Part shown: piece after piece, positions 1 to 6,535 of the stretch
Numbering within the stretch: position 1 is the first letter of the stretch
Layout of the letters: the number at the start of each line of letters is the position of its first letter
Source: Rubrobacter sp.
GTDB lineage: Bacteria; Actinomycetota; Rubrobacteria; Rubrobacterales; Rubrobacteraceae
Assembly (NCBI GenBank): GCA_016781885.1
Contig: JADDPM010000055.1
Location: forward strand, 1-14,002
Direction: 5' to 3'
Length of the DNA: 14,002 bases
The notes under the pieces: model-generated
What the model was told of the DNA's origin: nothing
What the model saw: the letters and a program-made list of their open reading frames with translations, nothing else
Database searches by the model: none
Made by a program: the position numbers and the translations under genes

Positions 1-294
1 GGGGATGCGGGTCAGCGCCTCCCACACGGCCTTCTGCCACTCGGTGCCGACCATCGCGAGCGGTAGGCCGAACTCTCGCCGCGTTCCAGCGCAGTACTCC
101 ATAAGCTCCTCACGCGCCCGCGCGGTCCGGCCAGAGTCCCGCTCGACCTCGAAACCCTCCCGCTCCAGCTCCTGCCCGACCGTCCGCTCGTAATCACCGC
201 CAGCAAGCTGTAGCCAGAGCAGCGCACCCCCCTCGTTTACCGCCAGCACGAGCGGGCCTGCCGGAGACTCGATCTCCTCCACATACGCTTTCAC
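1..294 (-). CDS. ogt: Methylated-DNA--protein-cysteine methyltransferase (O6-alkylguanine-DNA alkyltransferase), N-terminal part, cut by window edge
   Basis: The family transfers an alkyl group from O6-alkylguanine (or O4-alkylthymine) in DNA to one of its own cysteines, repairing the base directly. The visible 98 residues start at a GTG preceded by a purine-rich GAGGAGAGGTGG stretch. They contain an N-terminal domain with the SPAGPLVLAVNEGGALLWLQL pattern (residues 10-30), then FGLPLAMVGTEWQKAVWEAL (75-94) and the beginning of the IP(Y/F)G element that opens the DNA-binding helix-turn-helix region. The catalytic PCHR motif would lie beyond position 1 and is not visible, so activity cannot be confirmed. 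The frame is open to the first base of the window. A small doubtful ORF ends one base upstream. The family call is firm; ogt versus a related ada-like name is by convention. Confidence 0.9.
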   Translation of the reverse strand, partial: MKAYVEEIESPAGPLVLAVNEGGALLWLQLAGGDYERTVGQELEREGFEVERDSGRTARAREELMEYCAGTRREFGLPLAMVGTEWQKAVWEALTRIP

Positions 295-295
295 G

Positions 296-430
296 CTACC
301 ACCTCTCCTCTTCCCTTCTCCTATCCCCACCGTCTACCTCCTCCCAATAGATCTCCAGGCGGCACGAACCATCCGCATCGCAGCCGAACGCGACACGGTA
401 GCAGCGCCCGCAATCCCTAACCACCGCCAC
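296..430 (-). CDS. Hypothetical 44-residue cysteine-containing protein
   Basis: I do not recognise this one. A GTG-initiated frame of 44 codons ends one base before the ogt start codon. It has four cysteines, CGRC at residues 7-10 and C17 plus C23, spaced like a small metal-binding knuckle (CX2C-X6-CX5C). A charged tail rich in Glu and Arg follows. The only upstream ribosome-site candidate is a weak AGGA about 9 nt before the GTG. The same frame continues upstream past a TAG at 440-442 into a 60-odd codon open stretch, so this could also be the tail of a decayed gene. Adjacency to ogt suggests co-transcription if the ORF is real. Coding status is uncertain. Confidence 0.3.
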   Translation of the reverse strand: MAVVRDCGRCYRVAFGCDADGSCRLEIYWEEVDGGDRRREEERW

Positions 431-670
431 GGGCCGATCCTACCAATCCCGGAAGAAAGGTGCCGCAGACATCCCCAACAGTGCAATAACCCTGCGCCAG
501 CCACCCGCCGGAAGCTCCCCATCAAGTTTCGGAGACCCCATCAGCACATCTACAGCGATTTGCAGTGCGGTTGAACCGCAATACATAGACATGTTAGCGA
601 TCACGCAGAAGGTCTTCTCAGTAAGAGTCATGCATTGAGGAGGCGTGTGGATCAATAATAGTGCAAAAGG
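431..670. other. Intergenic stretch without a convincing gene
   Basis: This 240-bp gap lies between the GNAT-like gene and the small cysteine ORF. A minus-strand frame is open from about 655 to 440, but no start in it has a ribosome binding site (the sequence before the ATG at 631 is pyrimidine-rich). The encoded sequence resembles no family I know. I see no strong terminator here. Confidence 0.4.
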
Positions 671-1030
671 CTATAGGTACCAGCCCCGCCCCCGTCGACG
701 GTAACCGACCTCGTGAGGATATTCTGCATAGGGCAAGGAGGCTGCGAGGATCTCCCTCGCCCCTATCTCCCGCGCCAGAGACCACGCACCCGTATACAAC
801 GCCCTGGCCAACGGTCCCTCGCCCGCCCACGGGTCGATGACGAGGGGCCCCAGCAGGAGCCGCTTAATCTCCGTCCGGTACCTTAACCCCGCCAGTACCT
901 CCCCACCACTCTCCGCCAAGATGAACCGCTCCTCATATGCCACCCACCGGGGCATCCCGTTCAACTCCAGCAACTCCGCGATCCGGGGCTCGTCCTTCGG
1001 CAACCCCCAGCGCACCCAGATCCCTTCCAC
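671..1030 (-). CDS. Short GNAT-like N-acetyltransferase domain protein
   Basis: The 119-residue product looks like a compact GNAT fold. The first 30 residues form a helix (DEPRIAELLELNG). A strand pair follows (RFILAESGGEVLAGLRYR, residues 36-53), then a strand and helix in the acetyl-CoA region (LLLGPLVIDPWAGEGPLARAL, around 58-78). It ends with a helix, a strand and the GY-like turn VGYRRRGRGW typical of GNAT C-termini. GNAT enzymes move an acetyl group from acetyl-CoA to an amine; the substrate here cannot be predicted. The GTG start is well supported by AGGAGG five bases upstream. The gene is divergent from the GntR regulator, and both share a control region rich in TAGGAC repeats, so it is a likely target of that regulator. 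At under 120 residues it is at the short end of the family. Confidence 0.65.
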   Translation of the reverse strand: MEGIWVRWGLPKDEPRIAELLELNGMPRWVAYEERFILAESGGEVLAGLRYRTEIKRLLLGPLVIDPWAGEGPLARALYTGAWSLAREIGAREILAASLPYAEYPHEVGYRRRGRGWYL

Positions 1031-1062
1031 CTCAGCCTCCTCTCCCTGCCGGTGCAGGCTCC

Positions 1063-1091
1063 GCTATAATCGTCCTAATGAAATAGGACAA
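1063..1091 (-). promoter_or_regulatory. Candidate sigma-70-type promoter of the GNAT-like gene
   Basis: On the minus strand, TTGTCC (1086-1091) and TATAGC (1063-1068) are separated by 17 bases and lie about 33 bp upstream of the GTG start at 1030. Each hexamer matches consensus at four of six positions. The -35 element is itself part of a TAGGAC operator-like repeat, so regulator binding would block it. Confidence 0.45.
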
Positions 1092-1122
1092 CTAGTGACA
1101 TACTGCCATAGGACAATAGGAC
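1072..1122. promoter_or_regulatory. Candidate GntR operator: four TAGGAC half-sites between divergent genes
   Basis: GTCCTA (1072-1077) and TAGGAC (1084-1089) form a perfect inverted repeat with a 6-bp spacer. Two further TAGGAC copies lie at 1109-1114 and 1117-1122, eight bases apart. GTnnTA...TAnnAC is the general half-site pattern of GntR-family operators. The sites overlap the promoter candidate of the GNAT gene and reach to within seven bases of the GntR start codon. Autoregulation and control of the neighbour are the simplest reading, by inference. Confidence 0.55.
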
Positions 1123-1128
1123 GGTCAA

Positions 1129-2097
1129 GTGGATTTACGGGTAGATTCTAAGAGCCAGGTACCGGTGCACGTGCAGCTGGAGGAGCAGATCAAGCACCTC
1201 ATCCTGACTGGGGGGGTCGGGGTGGGGGATCGTCTGCCGAGTATCCGAGCGTTGGCGGGGTATTTGCGGATCAACAGAAACACGGTAGCGCGAGTTATCT
1301 CCGACCTGGAGCGCGAGGGTTACGTGGAGAGTCGCCGGGGGAGCGGGGTCTACGTAGCCCAACCGCCGGTGGTCGAAGAGGACCTCAAACGCCAGGAGGT
1401 CCTGGAGAGGGTGATAGACCTTGCGGCGGCGCGGGACGTGCCGGTCGAGGAGCTGGCATACGCGCTGTTAGCCCGGGCCGGTGCGCGGGCGCCGGAGAGG
1501 ATTCCGGTACTGTTCGTGGAGTGCAACGAGCCGGAGTTGGAGCAGTATAGGGCGGAGCTCGAAGAGCAGTTGCCGGTGTCGGTCGATGTAGTGCTGCTGG
1601 AGGACCTGGAGGGCCGGCTCTCGGGCGAAGAGTTGCCGTGGCGGCTGGCGGTTACAACCTTCTACCACGTCCACGAAGTAGAAGGGCTGATGGGACCGCG
1701 CGGGCTGGAGACATTCGCCCTTCTTACGGAGGCTACGCTGGACGGCTTGAGAAGGCTCGCCGAGTTGCCCGAGGGGACGCCCGTGGGGGTGGTGGGCAAC
1801 TCGCGGACTTGCACGGACAACTTCCTGCGCTCCTTCGCGGGCGCGGGCCTCGACCATCTAAACTTCTTCCGCGTGATGGAAGACGACGAGAAACTCAAGT
1901 CCCGGCTCGAACAGGCAGAGGTGGTGGTGTGCAGCAGCGTATCGGCGTGGCGGCTACCGAAGCTAGGCCTTCCAAAAGGCGTAAAGGTTATCGTCCAGGA
2001 CCGCACCCTGAGTAAGGGTGGTATCGAGATGCTAGGCCGGATGCTCCGGTGCTCGCTCGCAACCGAAAGAGCGGAGCCGCTCAAGCACGAACGTTAA
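1129..2097 (+). CDS. GntR-family transcriptional regulator with long C-terminal sensor-like domain
   Basis: Residues 1-80 form a GntR winged helix: VPVHVQLEEQIKHLIL (11-26), DRLPSIRALAGYLRINRNTV (34-53), and the wing ESRRGSGVYV (67-76). The next ~240 residues are neither an aminotransferase (too short, no PLP lysine motif as in MocR) nor an obvious UTRA or FCD domain. They alternate strands and helices: IPVLFVECNEPEL (125-137), VDVVLLEDLEG (152-162), LAVTTFYHVHEVEGL (173-187), PVGVVGNSRTC (218-228), VVVCSSVSAW (265-274). This pattern is reminiscent of a periplasmic-binding-protein-like or receiver-like alpha/beta sensor. The GTG start has only a weak ribosome site (AGGACGG) that overlaps an operator half-site. 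The gene is divergent from the GNAT-like gene. Its stop overlaps the end of pth by 17 bp on the opposite strand. The ligand is unknown. Confidence 0.85.
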   Translation: MDLRVDSKSQVPVHVQLEEQIKHLILTGGVGVGDRLPSIRALAGYLRINRNTVARVISDLEREGYVESRRGSGVYVAQPPVVEEDLKRQEVLERVIDLAAARDVPVEELAYALLARAGARAPERIPVLFVECNEPELEQYRAELEEQLPVSVDVVLLEDLEGRLSGEELPWRLAVTTFYHVHEVEGLMGPRGLETFALLTEATLDGLRRLAELPEGTPVGVVGNSRTCTDNFLRSFAGAGLDHLNFFRVMEDDEKLKSRLEQAEVVVCSSVSAWRLPKLGLPKGVKVIVQDRTLSKGGIEMLGRMLRCSLATERAEPLKHER

Positions 2098-2635
2098 AAC
2101 GGTTCATCGCGGCTTCGGGGCCGACCTCAATCACGGCCTCCACCGCGTCGGCGGCTGCCGGCACGGCCTCCTTGACCGCCGAGTCCATCCGCCCGAGCAC
2201 GTAATCAGTGACGGTCATGCCGACCGGCGGACGCCCGATCCCTATCCGCACCCGCACGAAATCGTTCCCGAGGTGCTGGATAATAGATCGCAGCCCGTTA
2301 TGTCCCCCCGCCCCGCCGCCTACCTTCACGCGGACCGTGCCCTCCGGGAGATCCAGATCGTCGTGGACGACTACGAGGTCCTCGACCTTGAGCCCCGCGA
2401 GCGCCGCACCCGAGTTGTTCATGTAGGTCGTCGGCTTGAGCAGGGTGGCGTTCTTCAAGCCGAAGCCGACCGGAGCCGCTTCTGCCTTCTTCTTCGACCG
2501 CCAGGAACCGCCATGGCGCTTCGCAAGCTTGTCCACGACAAGGAAGCCGACGTTGTGGCGGGTGCGCTCGTAGGAGCGGCCCGGGTTCCCGAGGCCCACG
2601 ACGACGGGGGACCGGGAAGGCCCCCCGTCAGCCAA
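2081..2635 (-). CDS. pth: Peptidyl-tRNA hydrolase
   Basis: Pth frees stalled peptidyl-tRNAs by hydrolysing the ester bond between peptide and tRNA, an essential cytoplasmic recycling step. The family hallmarks are in place: VGLGNPGRSYERTRHNVGF (13-31) with N17 and catalytic H27, YMNNSG (71-76), VHDDLDLPEG (90-99) with the key aspartate, and GGHNGLRSI (110-118). I chose the TTG at 2633-2635, which gives 184 residues, the usual family length, and follows AGGGAG by nine bases. The frame stays open upstream to a possible start at 2749. That version would add 38 residues of low-complexity basic sequence and overlap rplY, so it looks like a GC-driven extension. The gene lies 37 bp after rplY, the common actinobacterial order, and is probably co-transcribed with it. 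Confidence 0.95.
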   Translation of the reverse strand: MADGGPSRSPVVVGLGNPGRSYERTRHNVGFLVVDKLAKRHGGSWRSKKKAEAAPVGFGLKNATLLKPTTYMNNSGAALAGLKVEDLVVVHDDLDLPEGTVRVKVGGGAGGHNGLRSIIQHLGNDFVRVRIGIGRPPVGMTVTDYVLGRMDSAVKEAVPAAADAVEAVIEVGPEAAMNRFNVRA

Positions 2636-2672
2636 TCGCTCGCTCTCCCTGTTGAAGAAGAAGCGCGAGAGT

Positions 2673-3383
2673 TTAAGCCTGGAGATTTTGTCCTGCGGGG
2701 CCCTCTCCCTCCTGGGGAGAAACCTCCTCGGTCTCCTCTTCAGCTCCAACCTCCTCGGCCCCCTCGTCGGACGGCTCCTCGACGATACCGGCGGCCTCCA
2801 TCTCCTCGTCGGTGATCTCCGTCGGCGGCGTGACCGTCACGGCGACCTCCTCGGGGTCAGAGATGAGGGTGACATCCTCGGGCAGCGAGATGTCGCCCAG
2901 GGTAAGGTTCTCGTTCAGCCCGAGGCCCGAGACGTCCACCGTAAGCTCCTGCGGAATGTTCCCCGGCAGGGACTCGACCTCGACCTCGTAGGCTACCTGA
3001 TCCAGAACGCCGCCCTCGGAGACCCCCGGAGATTCGTCCGCACTCGCGACCGCCAGCGGTACCGTAACCACGATCCGCTCGCGCATGTTCACCGGCGCGA
3101 AGTCAACGTGTACGAGCCTACCCGTGACCGGGTTGCGCTGCACGTCCACCACGCGGGCCGTGGAGCTCCCGCCGCCGCCGCCGATGCTCAGGTCGTAAAG
3201 AGCATTGTCGCCGACGTGCTGGAGGGTATAGTCCACGACCTTCTCCGGCACGGCCAGTACGGTAGTGCCGTTTCCATCGCTGTAGAGGACGGCCGGGACG
3301 AACCCCTGCGTCCTCAGGCGCCGGGCATCGTTCTTGCCCCGACCCTCGCGCTCATTTGCCTGCAAACCTATGTTGTCTGCCAT
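2673..3383 (-). CDS. rplY: Large ribosomal subunit protein bL25, long Ctc/TL5 form
   Basis: bL25 binds 5S rRNA in the large subunit; the long form is also called Ctc or TL5. Residues 1-95 are the 5S rRNA-binding domain (ANEREGRGKNDARRLRTQGF at 9-28, VPAVLYSDG, and RNPVTGRLVHVDFAPVN at 83-99). Residues 96-187 form the beta-rich TL5 C-terminal domain. The final ~50 residues are an acidic, Glu-rich disordered tail. At 236 residues it fits the long form rather than the ~95-residue enterobacterial form. A run of five glycines (68-72) interrupts the first domain. The ATG follows GGGAG by seven bases. The gene sits 22 bp downstream of prs and 37 bp upstream of pth. Confidence 0.95.
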   Translation of the reverse strand: MADNIGLQANEREGRGKNDARRLRTQGFVPAVLYSDGNGTTVLAVPEKVVDYTLQHVGDNALYDLSIGGGGGSSTARVVDVQRNPVTGRLVHVDFAPVNMRERIVVTVPLAVASADESPGVSEGGVLDQVAYEVEVESLPGNIPQELTVDVSGLGLNENLTLGDISLPEDVTLISDPEEVAVTVTPPTEITDEEMEAAGIVEEPSDEGAEEVGAEEETEEVSPQEGEGPAGQNLQA

Positions 3384-3405
3384 CTATTAACTCCCGTTAC
3401 GTTTT

Positions 3406-4416
3406 TTAGAAGAGCTGGTTCTCGCCCATAAAGACCTCGCTCACCGAGTCGTCGAAGAAGACGTTCCGGATCGTATCGGCGAGGAGCGGGGCGATAGTAA
3501 GCACCTTTATCTTATTGCGCGGCTCGTCCCTCTTCAAGGGCAGGGTGTCGGTGACGACGACCTCCTTAATGAGGGAGTCCTTGATCCGCTCGTAAGCCGG
3601 ACCCGAGAAGACCGGGTGGGTGGCGCATGCGTAGACCTCCGTCGCCCCGCAGTTCGTCAGGCTATCGGCGGCGCTCACAAGCGTGCCGGCGGTATCTATG
3701 AGGTCGTCTATCATGATCACGCGCTTATCCGCCACGTCGCCGATGACGTGCGTAACCTCCGATTGGCCCGGCTGGCGCCGTATCTTATTGACGATGGCCC
3801 ACGGCAGGCTCAGGTGATCTGCGAGGCGCTTGGCGACCTTTGCCTCTCCGACGTCCGGGGCGACGACGACCGCGTCGCAGGCGTCCCGGAAGCCCTGGTT
3901 CGTGAAGTAGTCCACGAACGTGTGCATCGCCGTTAAGTGGTCCACCGGGAAGCTGAAGAAGCCCTCGATCTGTCCGACGTGCAGGTCCATCGTCATCACC
4001 CGCTTCGCGCCGGCCTGTCGGAGCATGCTTGCTATAAGCCGGGCGGTTATCGGCTCGCGCGGCTTGGTCTTACGGTCCTGGCGAGAGTAGGCGAACCACG
4101 GGATGACCGCGACGATGCTCTCCGCCGAGGCTCGCTTGGCGGCATCTATCATCACGAAGAGCTCCATTAGGTTGTCGTTGACCGTAAGGCCGTTGACCGA
4201 GTCACACAAAGACTGCACGACAAACACGTCCGAGCCTCGGATGCTCTCCCTGTACCTGGCATACACCTCCCCGCCCGAGAAGCTACGCAGGTCGACCTCG
4301 CCCAGGGAGATGTCCAGCCGTCCGCCGATCCTCTCGGCCAACTCCGGGTAGCCGCGCCCCGAGAAGAGTACCAACTTCTTCTCCGCCGTCTGCTCCAGGT
4401 GCCCGTTCTGCATCAC
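3406..4416 (-). CDS. prs: Ribose-phosphate pyrophosphokinase (PRPP synthetase)
   Basis: The enzyme makes 5-phosphoribosyl-1-diphosphate from ribose 5-phosphate and ATP, feeding purine, pyrimidine, histidine, tryptophan and NAD synthesis. Visible motifs are the ATP-binding WFAYSRQDRKTKPREPI (107-123), the metal-binding MDLHVGQIEGFF (143-154), APDVGEAKVAKRLAD (186-200) with the catalytic-loop KIRR after it (211-214), and the PRPP loop IMIDDLIDTAGT (234-245). Its 336 residues are slightly longer than the usual ~315 because of an extra N-terminal dozen. I chose the GTG at 4414-4416, ten bases after GGAGG; the adjacent ATG at 4413 is an alternative. It follows glmU by only five bases, and the ribosome site lies inside the end of glmU, so translation is probably coupled. 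Confidence 0.96.
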   Translation of the reverse strand: MMQNGHLEQTAEKKLVLFSGRGYPELAERIGGRLDISLGEVDLRSFSGGEVYARYRESIRGSDVFVVQSLCDSVNGLTVNDNLMELFVMIDAAKRASAESIVAVIPWFAYSRQDRKTKPREPITARLIASMLRQAGAKRVMTMDLHVGQIEGFFSFPVDHLTAMHTFVDYFTNQGFRDACDAVVVAPDVGEAKVAKRLADHLSLPWAIVNKIRRQPGQSEVTHVIGDVADKRVIMIDDLIDTAGTLVSAADSLTNCGATEVYACATHPVFSGPAYERIKDSLIKEVVVTDTLPLKRDEPRNKIKVLTIAPLLADTIRNVFFDDSVSEVFMGENQLF

Positions 4417-4421
4417 GCGAG

Positions 4422-5840
4422 TTATTCCTCCGTCCCGGTCCGCCGCCGCTCGTCCTGTCTCTTCTCTCCATTTTTCGTCTTGCCCGGGGCGTCCCGGATC
4501 ACACGCGCCGGCATCCCCACCGCGAGCTTGCCCGGCGGGATATTCTTGTTGACCACGCTCCCGGCCCCGAGGTAGGCATCGTCGCCGATCTCCACCGGCG
4601 CTATGAGGTTCGTGTTGATCCCGGTGAACACCCCGTCCCCTATCCGGGTGCGGTGCTTGTCCTTCCCGTCGTAGTTGGCCGTGATCGTACCGGCCCCCAG
4701 GTTCGCCCCCTCGCCGATCTCCGCGTCCCCGATGTAGGAGAGGTGAGGTACCTTGCTCCCCGCCCCGACCTTTGTGTTCTTGAGCTCGCAGTACGCCCCA
4801 ACCTTCGAGTTCTTCCCGAGCTCCGCCCCGGGGCGCAGGTATGCGTAAGGTCCGACCGTCGCGCCCGCGCCGACCTCCGCGCCCCGTCCCACCGAGTGCT
4901 CGACGAGCGCCCCGTCGCCGACCACCGTATCGAGCAAGTCGGTGGAAGGGCCGATCACACAGTCCGAACCTATCCTCGTCTCCCCGCGCAGGAACGTGCC
5001 CGGCAGGATCACCGTGTCCCGCCCGATCTCCACGGTCGCTTCTATGTGCGTGCTGACCGGGTCTCTGACAGTCACCCCGGCGCGCATGTGGGCGTCCAGA
5101 ATGCGCCGCCGGACGATCTCCTCGGCCAGAGCCAGCTGGGACCGGTCGTTGACCAGGTTCGCCTCCTGGAGGTTCTTCACCCGGTGCGTCACCGCCCTGC
5201 TCCTCCTGCCGATGATCTCCAGGGCATCCGTGAGATATAGCTCGCCCTGGGCATTCCCGGTTCCCGCGAGCCCCAGGGCGTGCCGGATCTCGGATATCTC
5301 GAAGGCGTAGAGGCCGAGGTTGACGAGACGCACTCTTTTCTCCTCCTCCGTCGCGTCCTTCTCTTCGACGATCTGGACCACCCCGGCGTCCTCCATTACC
5401 CGGCCCAAACCCGTCGCGTCGTCGACCTCCGCGACCAACACCGTCGCCCCCACCCTAGCCGAGCGGTGGCGCTCGACAAGCTCCGCGAGCGTGCGGTCCG
5501 AGATTAGGGGGCCGTCGCCGTTGACGACGAGCAGGATACCCTCATCCTCCCCCTCTATGGCCTCCAGGGCCACGCGAACCGCGTCTCCGGTGCCGTTCTG
5601 TTCCTTTTGGAGGACGGGCTCGACCTTCGGTGGCAGAACCGCCTCCACCTCGTCGGCCTGGTGCCCGACTACGACCAGGGTACGTTGCGGCGCGAGCGGC
5701 GCGAGCGCGGCGATCACGTAGTTCACCATCGGCACGCCACAGATCGTGTGCAGCACCTTGGCCCGGTTAGACCTCATCCGGGTACCCTTACCGGCCGCCA
5801 GGACGGCGGCGAAGATCGGCCCCTCTTCGCGCTGGAACAT
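4422..5840 (-). CDS. glmU: Bifunctional UDP-N-acetylglucosamine pyrophosphorylase / glucosamine-1-phosphate N-acetyltransferase
   Basis: GlmU acetylates glucosamine-1-phosphate and then uridylylates it to UDP-GlcNAc, the precursor of peptidoglycan. The N-terminal nucleotidyltransferase half shows AAVLAAGKGTRMRSNRAKVL (11-30), QKEQNGTGDAV (78-88) and VVNGDGPLI (105-113), which holds the metal-binding Asp. The C-terminal left-handed beta-helix half has hexapeptide repeats, the catalytic-His segment KVPHLSYIGDAEIGEG, and GTITANYDG. A short basic and acidic tail ends the protein. The open frame continues upstream through the tRNA gene, so I took the ATG at 5838-5840 (472 residues, family-normal). 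Its ribosome site is poor: AGGAG lies 13 bases away. The gene is 61 bp downstream of tRNA-Gln and directly upstream of prs. Confidence 0.96.
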   Translation of the reverse strand: MFQREEGPIFAAVLAAGKGTRMRSNRAKVLHTICGVPMVNYVIAALAPLAPQRTLVVVGHQADEVEAVLPPKVEPVLQKEQNGTGDAVRVALEAIEGEDEGILLVVNGDGPLISDRTLAELVERHRSARVGATVLVAEVDDATGLGRVMEDAGVVQIVEEKDATEEEKRVRLVNLGLYAFEISEIRHALGLAGTGNAQGELYLTDALEIIGRRSRAVTHRVKNLQEANLVNDRSQLALAEEIVRRRILDAHMRAGVTVRDPVSTHIEATVEIGRDTVILPGTFLRGETRIGSDCVIGPSTDLLDTVVGDGALVEHSVGRGAEVGAGATVGPYAYLRPGAELGKNSKVGAYCELKNTKVGAGSKVPHLSYIGDAEIGEGANLGAGTITANYDGKDKHRTRIGDGVFTGINTNLIAPVEIGDDAYLGAGSVVNKNIPPGKLAVGMPARVIRDAPGKTKNGEKRQDERRRTGTEE

Positions 5841-5901
5841 GGGCTGCTGAAAACTCCTATACGCTCGCGGCTCCGACACCCACGTCCCTCTGGATCGTGG
5901 G

Positions 5902-5972
5902 CTGGGGCGGCAGGATTCGAACCTGCGATCCCGGGACCAAAACCCGGTGCCTTGCCACTTGGCCACGCCCCA
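5902..5972 (-). tRNA. tRNA-Gln (anticodon UUG)
   Basis: On the minus strand the sequence folds as a cloverleaf. The acceptor stem is TGGGGCG/CGCCCCA with discriminator G, and the D arm is built on GCC...GGC. The anticodon stem CCGGG/CCCGG carries loop TTTTGGT (anticodon TTG), and the T arm is GCAGG-TTCGAAT-CCTGC. A 3' CCA is not encoded (the next bases are CCCA). The U1-A72 pair with G73 is typical of tRNA-Gln. The gene lies between its promoter and glmU, and transcription could continue into glmU. Confidence 0.96.
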
Positions 5973-6024
5973 ACACGAACGTCCCCGCCTCCACATCTCC
6001 GACAGGACCGCCCGCGACGCCGCG

Positions 6025-6053
6025 ATTATACCGGAGCCGCTTGTAACCGTCAG
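6025..6053 (-). promoter_or_regulatory. Sigma-70-type promoter of tRNA-Gln (and probably glmU)
   Basis: On the minus strand, CTGACG (6048-6053) and a perfect TATAAT (6025-6030) are separated by 17 bases. The predicted transcript start is about 45 bp upstream of the tRNA 5' end. No terminator is visible between the tRNA and glmU, so this may be the promoter of the whole glmU-prs-rplY-pth unit. Confidence 0.7.
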
Positions 6054-6535
6054 CCTCCAGCTCCGTGCTCCTGCTTACCGCCTCTGCGTCCTCAAATACT
6101 TCCTAACGAAGCTCCAGTGAGGTTACATGAGGTCTCGTCTAACGTAGCGACTGCGTGTGTAGGTTTCCGCACACCTCCCAAGGTATCCTTCACCTCGGAG
6201 TCGATCCAAAAAGCGTCAGAGGTGTTTTAGCCCAGGGTTTGAGGGTGGGCACGCTATAGCCCCGAACTTGAGCGTAGTGTCTTAAATCCTATTTCAGAAT
6301 AATTCGAGGTGTTTTCGGATTGGCGCGGGGTATAGGCTAGCGCAGACCGAGGGCGCACTGTGGACACTCAAGCTTCGTCGCTCCGGACTAATAGGATGAG
6401 GCCGATTGCTCTTCCCACGACCTGCTCTGCGCTCTGATGCGCCTCCCGTCTTGCGTCCATCGGGCGATGTTTCCGTCTTTATAGATGAGAGATGTAACCC
6501 GAGGCGTAAAGAGCGCCAAGGAAGGAGGCACCGAA
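6054..6535. other. Gene-free, partly AT-rich stretch upstream of the DUF2703 gene
   Basis: About 480 bp hold no ORF with a believable start or protein family. The section near 6280-6320 is clearly more AT-rich than the surrounding genome. The decamer GAGGTGTTTT occurs twice, at 6219-6228 and 6306-6315. Imperfect short inverted repeats such as GTGTG/CACAC occur around 6150-6175. A TATAGA at about 6481-6486 could be a -10 element for the downstream operon, but no good -35 accompanies it. The composition suggests inserted or decayed DNA. Confidence 0.4.

Noticed and set aside
334..525. 63-codon minus-strand open frame upstream of ogt
   Set aside because: No ribosome site, low-complexity composition typical of a GC-rich shadow frame, and it overlaps the more protein-like small cysteine frame.
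440..655. 71-codon minus-strand open frame in the ogt-GNAT gap
   Set aside because: Neither the first start nor the ATG at 631 has a ribosome site, and the protein resembles no family; could be a decayed gene, but not supportable.
1065..1070. Plus-strand TATAAT as a -10 element for the GntR gene
   Set aside because: Perfect hexamer, but no acceptable -35 at 16-18 bp upstream; it overlaps the minus-strand promoter candidate and may be incidental.
2636..2749. N-terminal extension of pth into the rplY coding region
   Set aside because: Would add 38 basic low-complexity residues before the conserved start of the fold and overlap rplY; the TTG at 2635 has a good ribosome site and gives family length.
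2652..3431. 259-codon plus-strand open frame opposite rplY
   Set aside because: It is antisense to clearly real bL25 and its product has no family features; produced by codon bias in GC-rich DNA.
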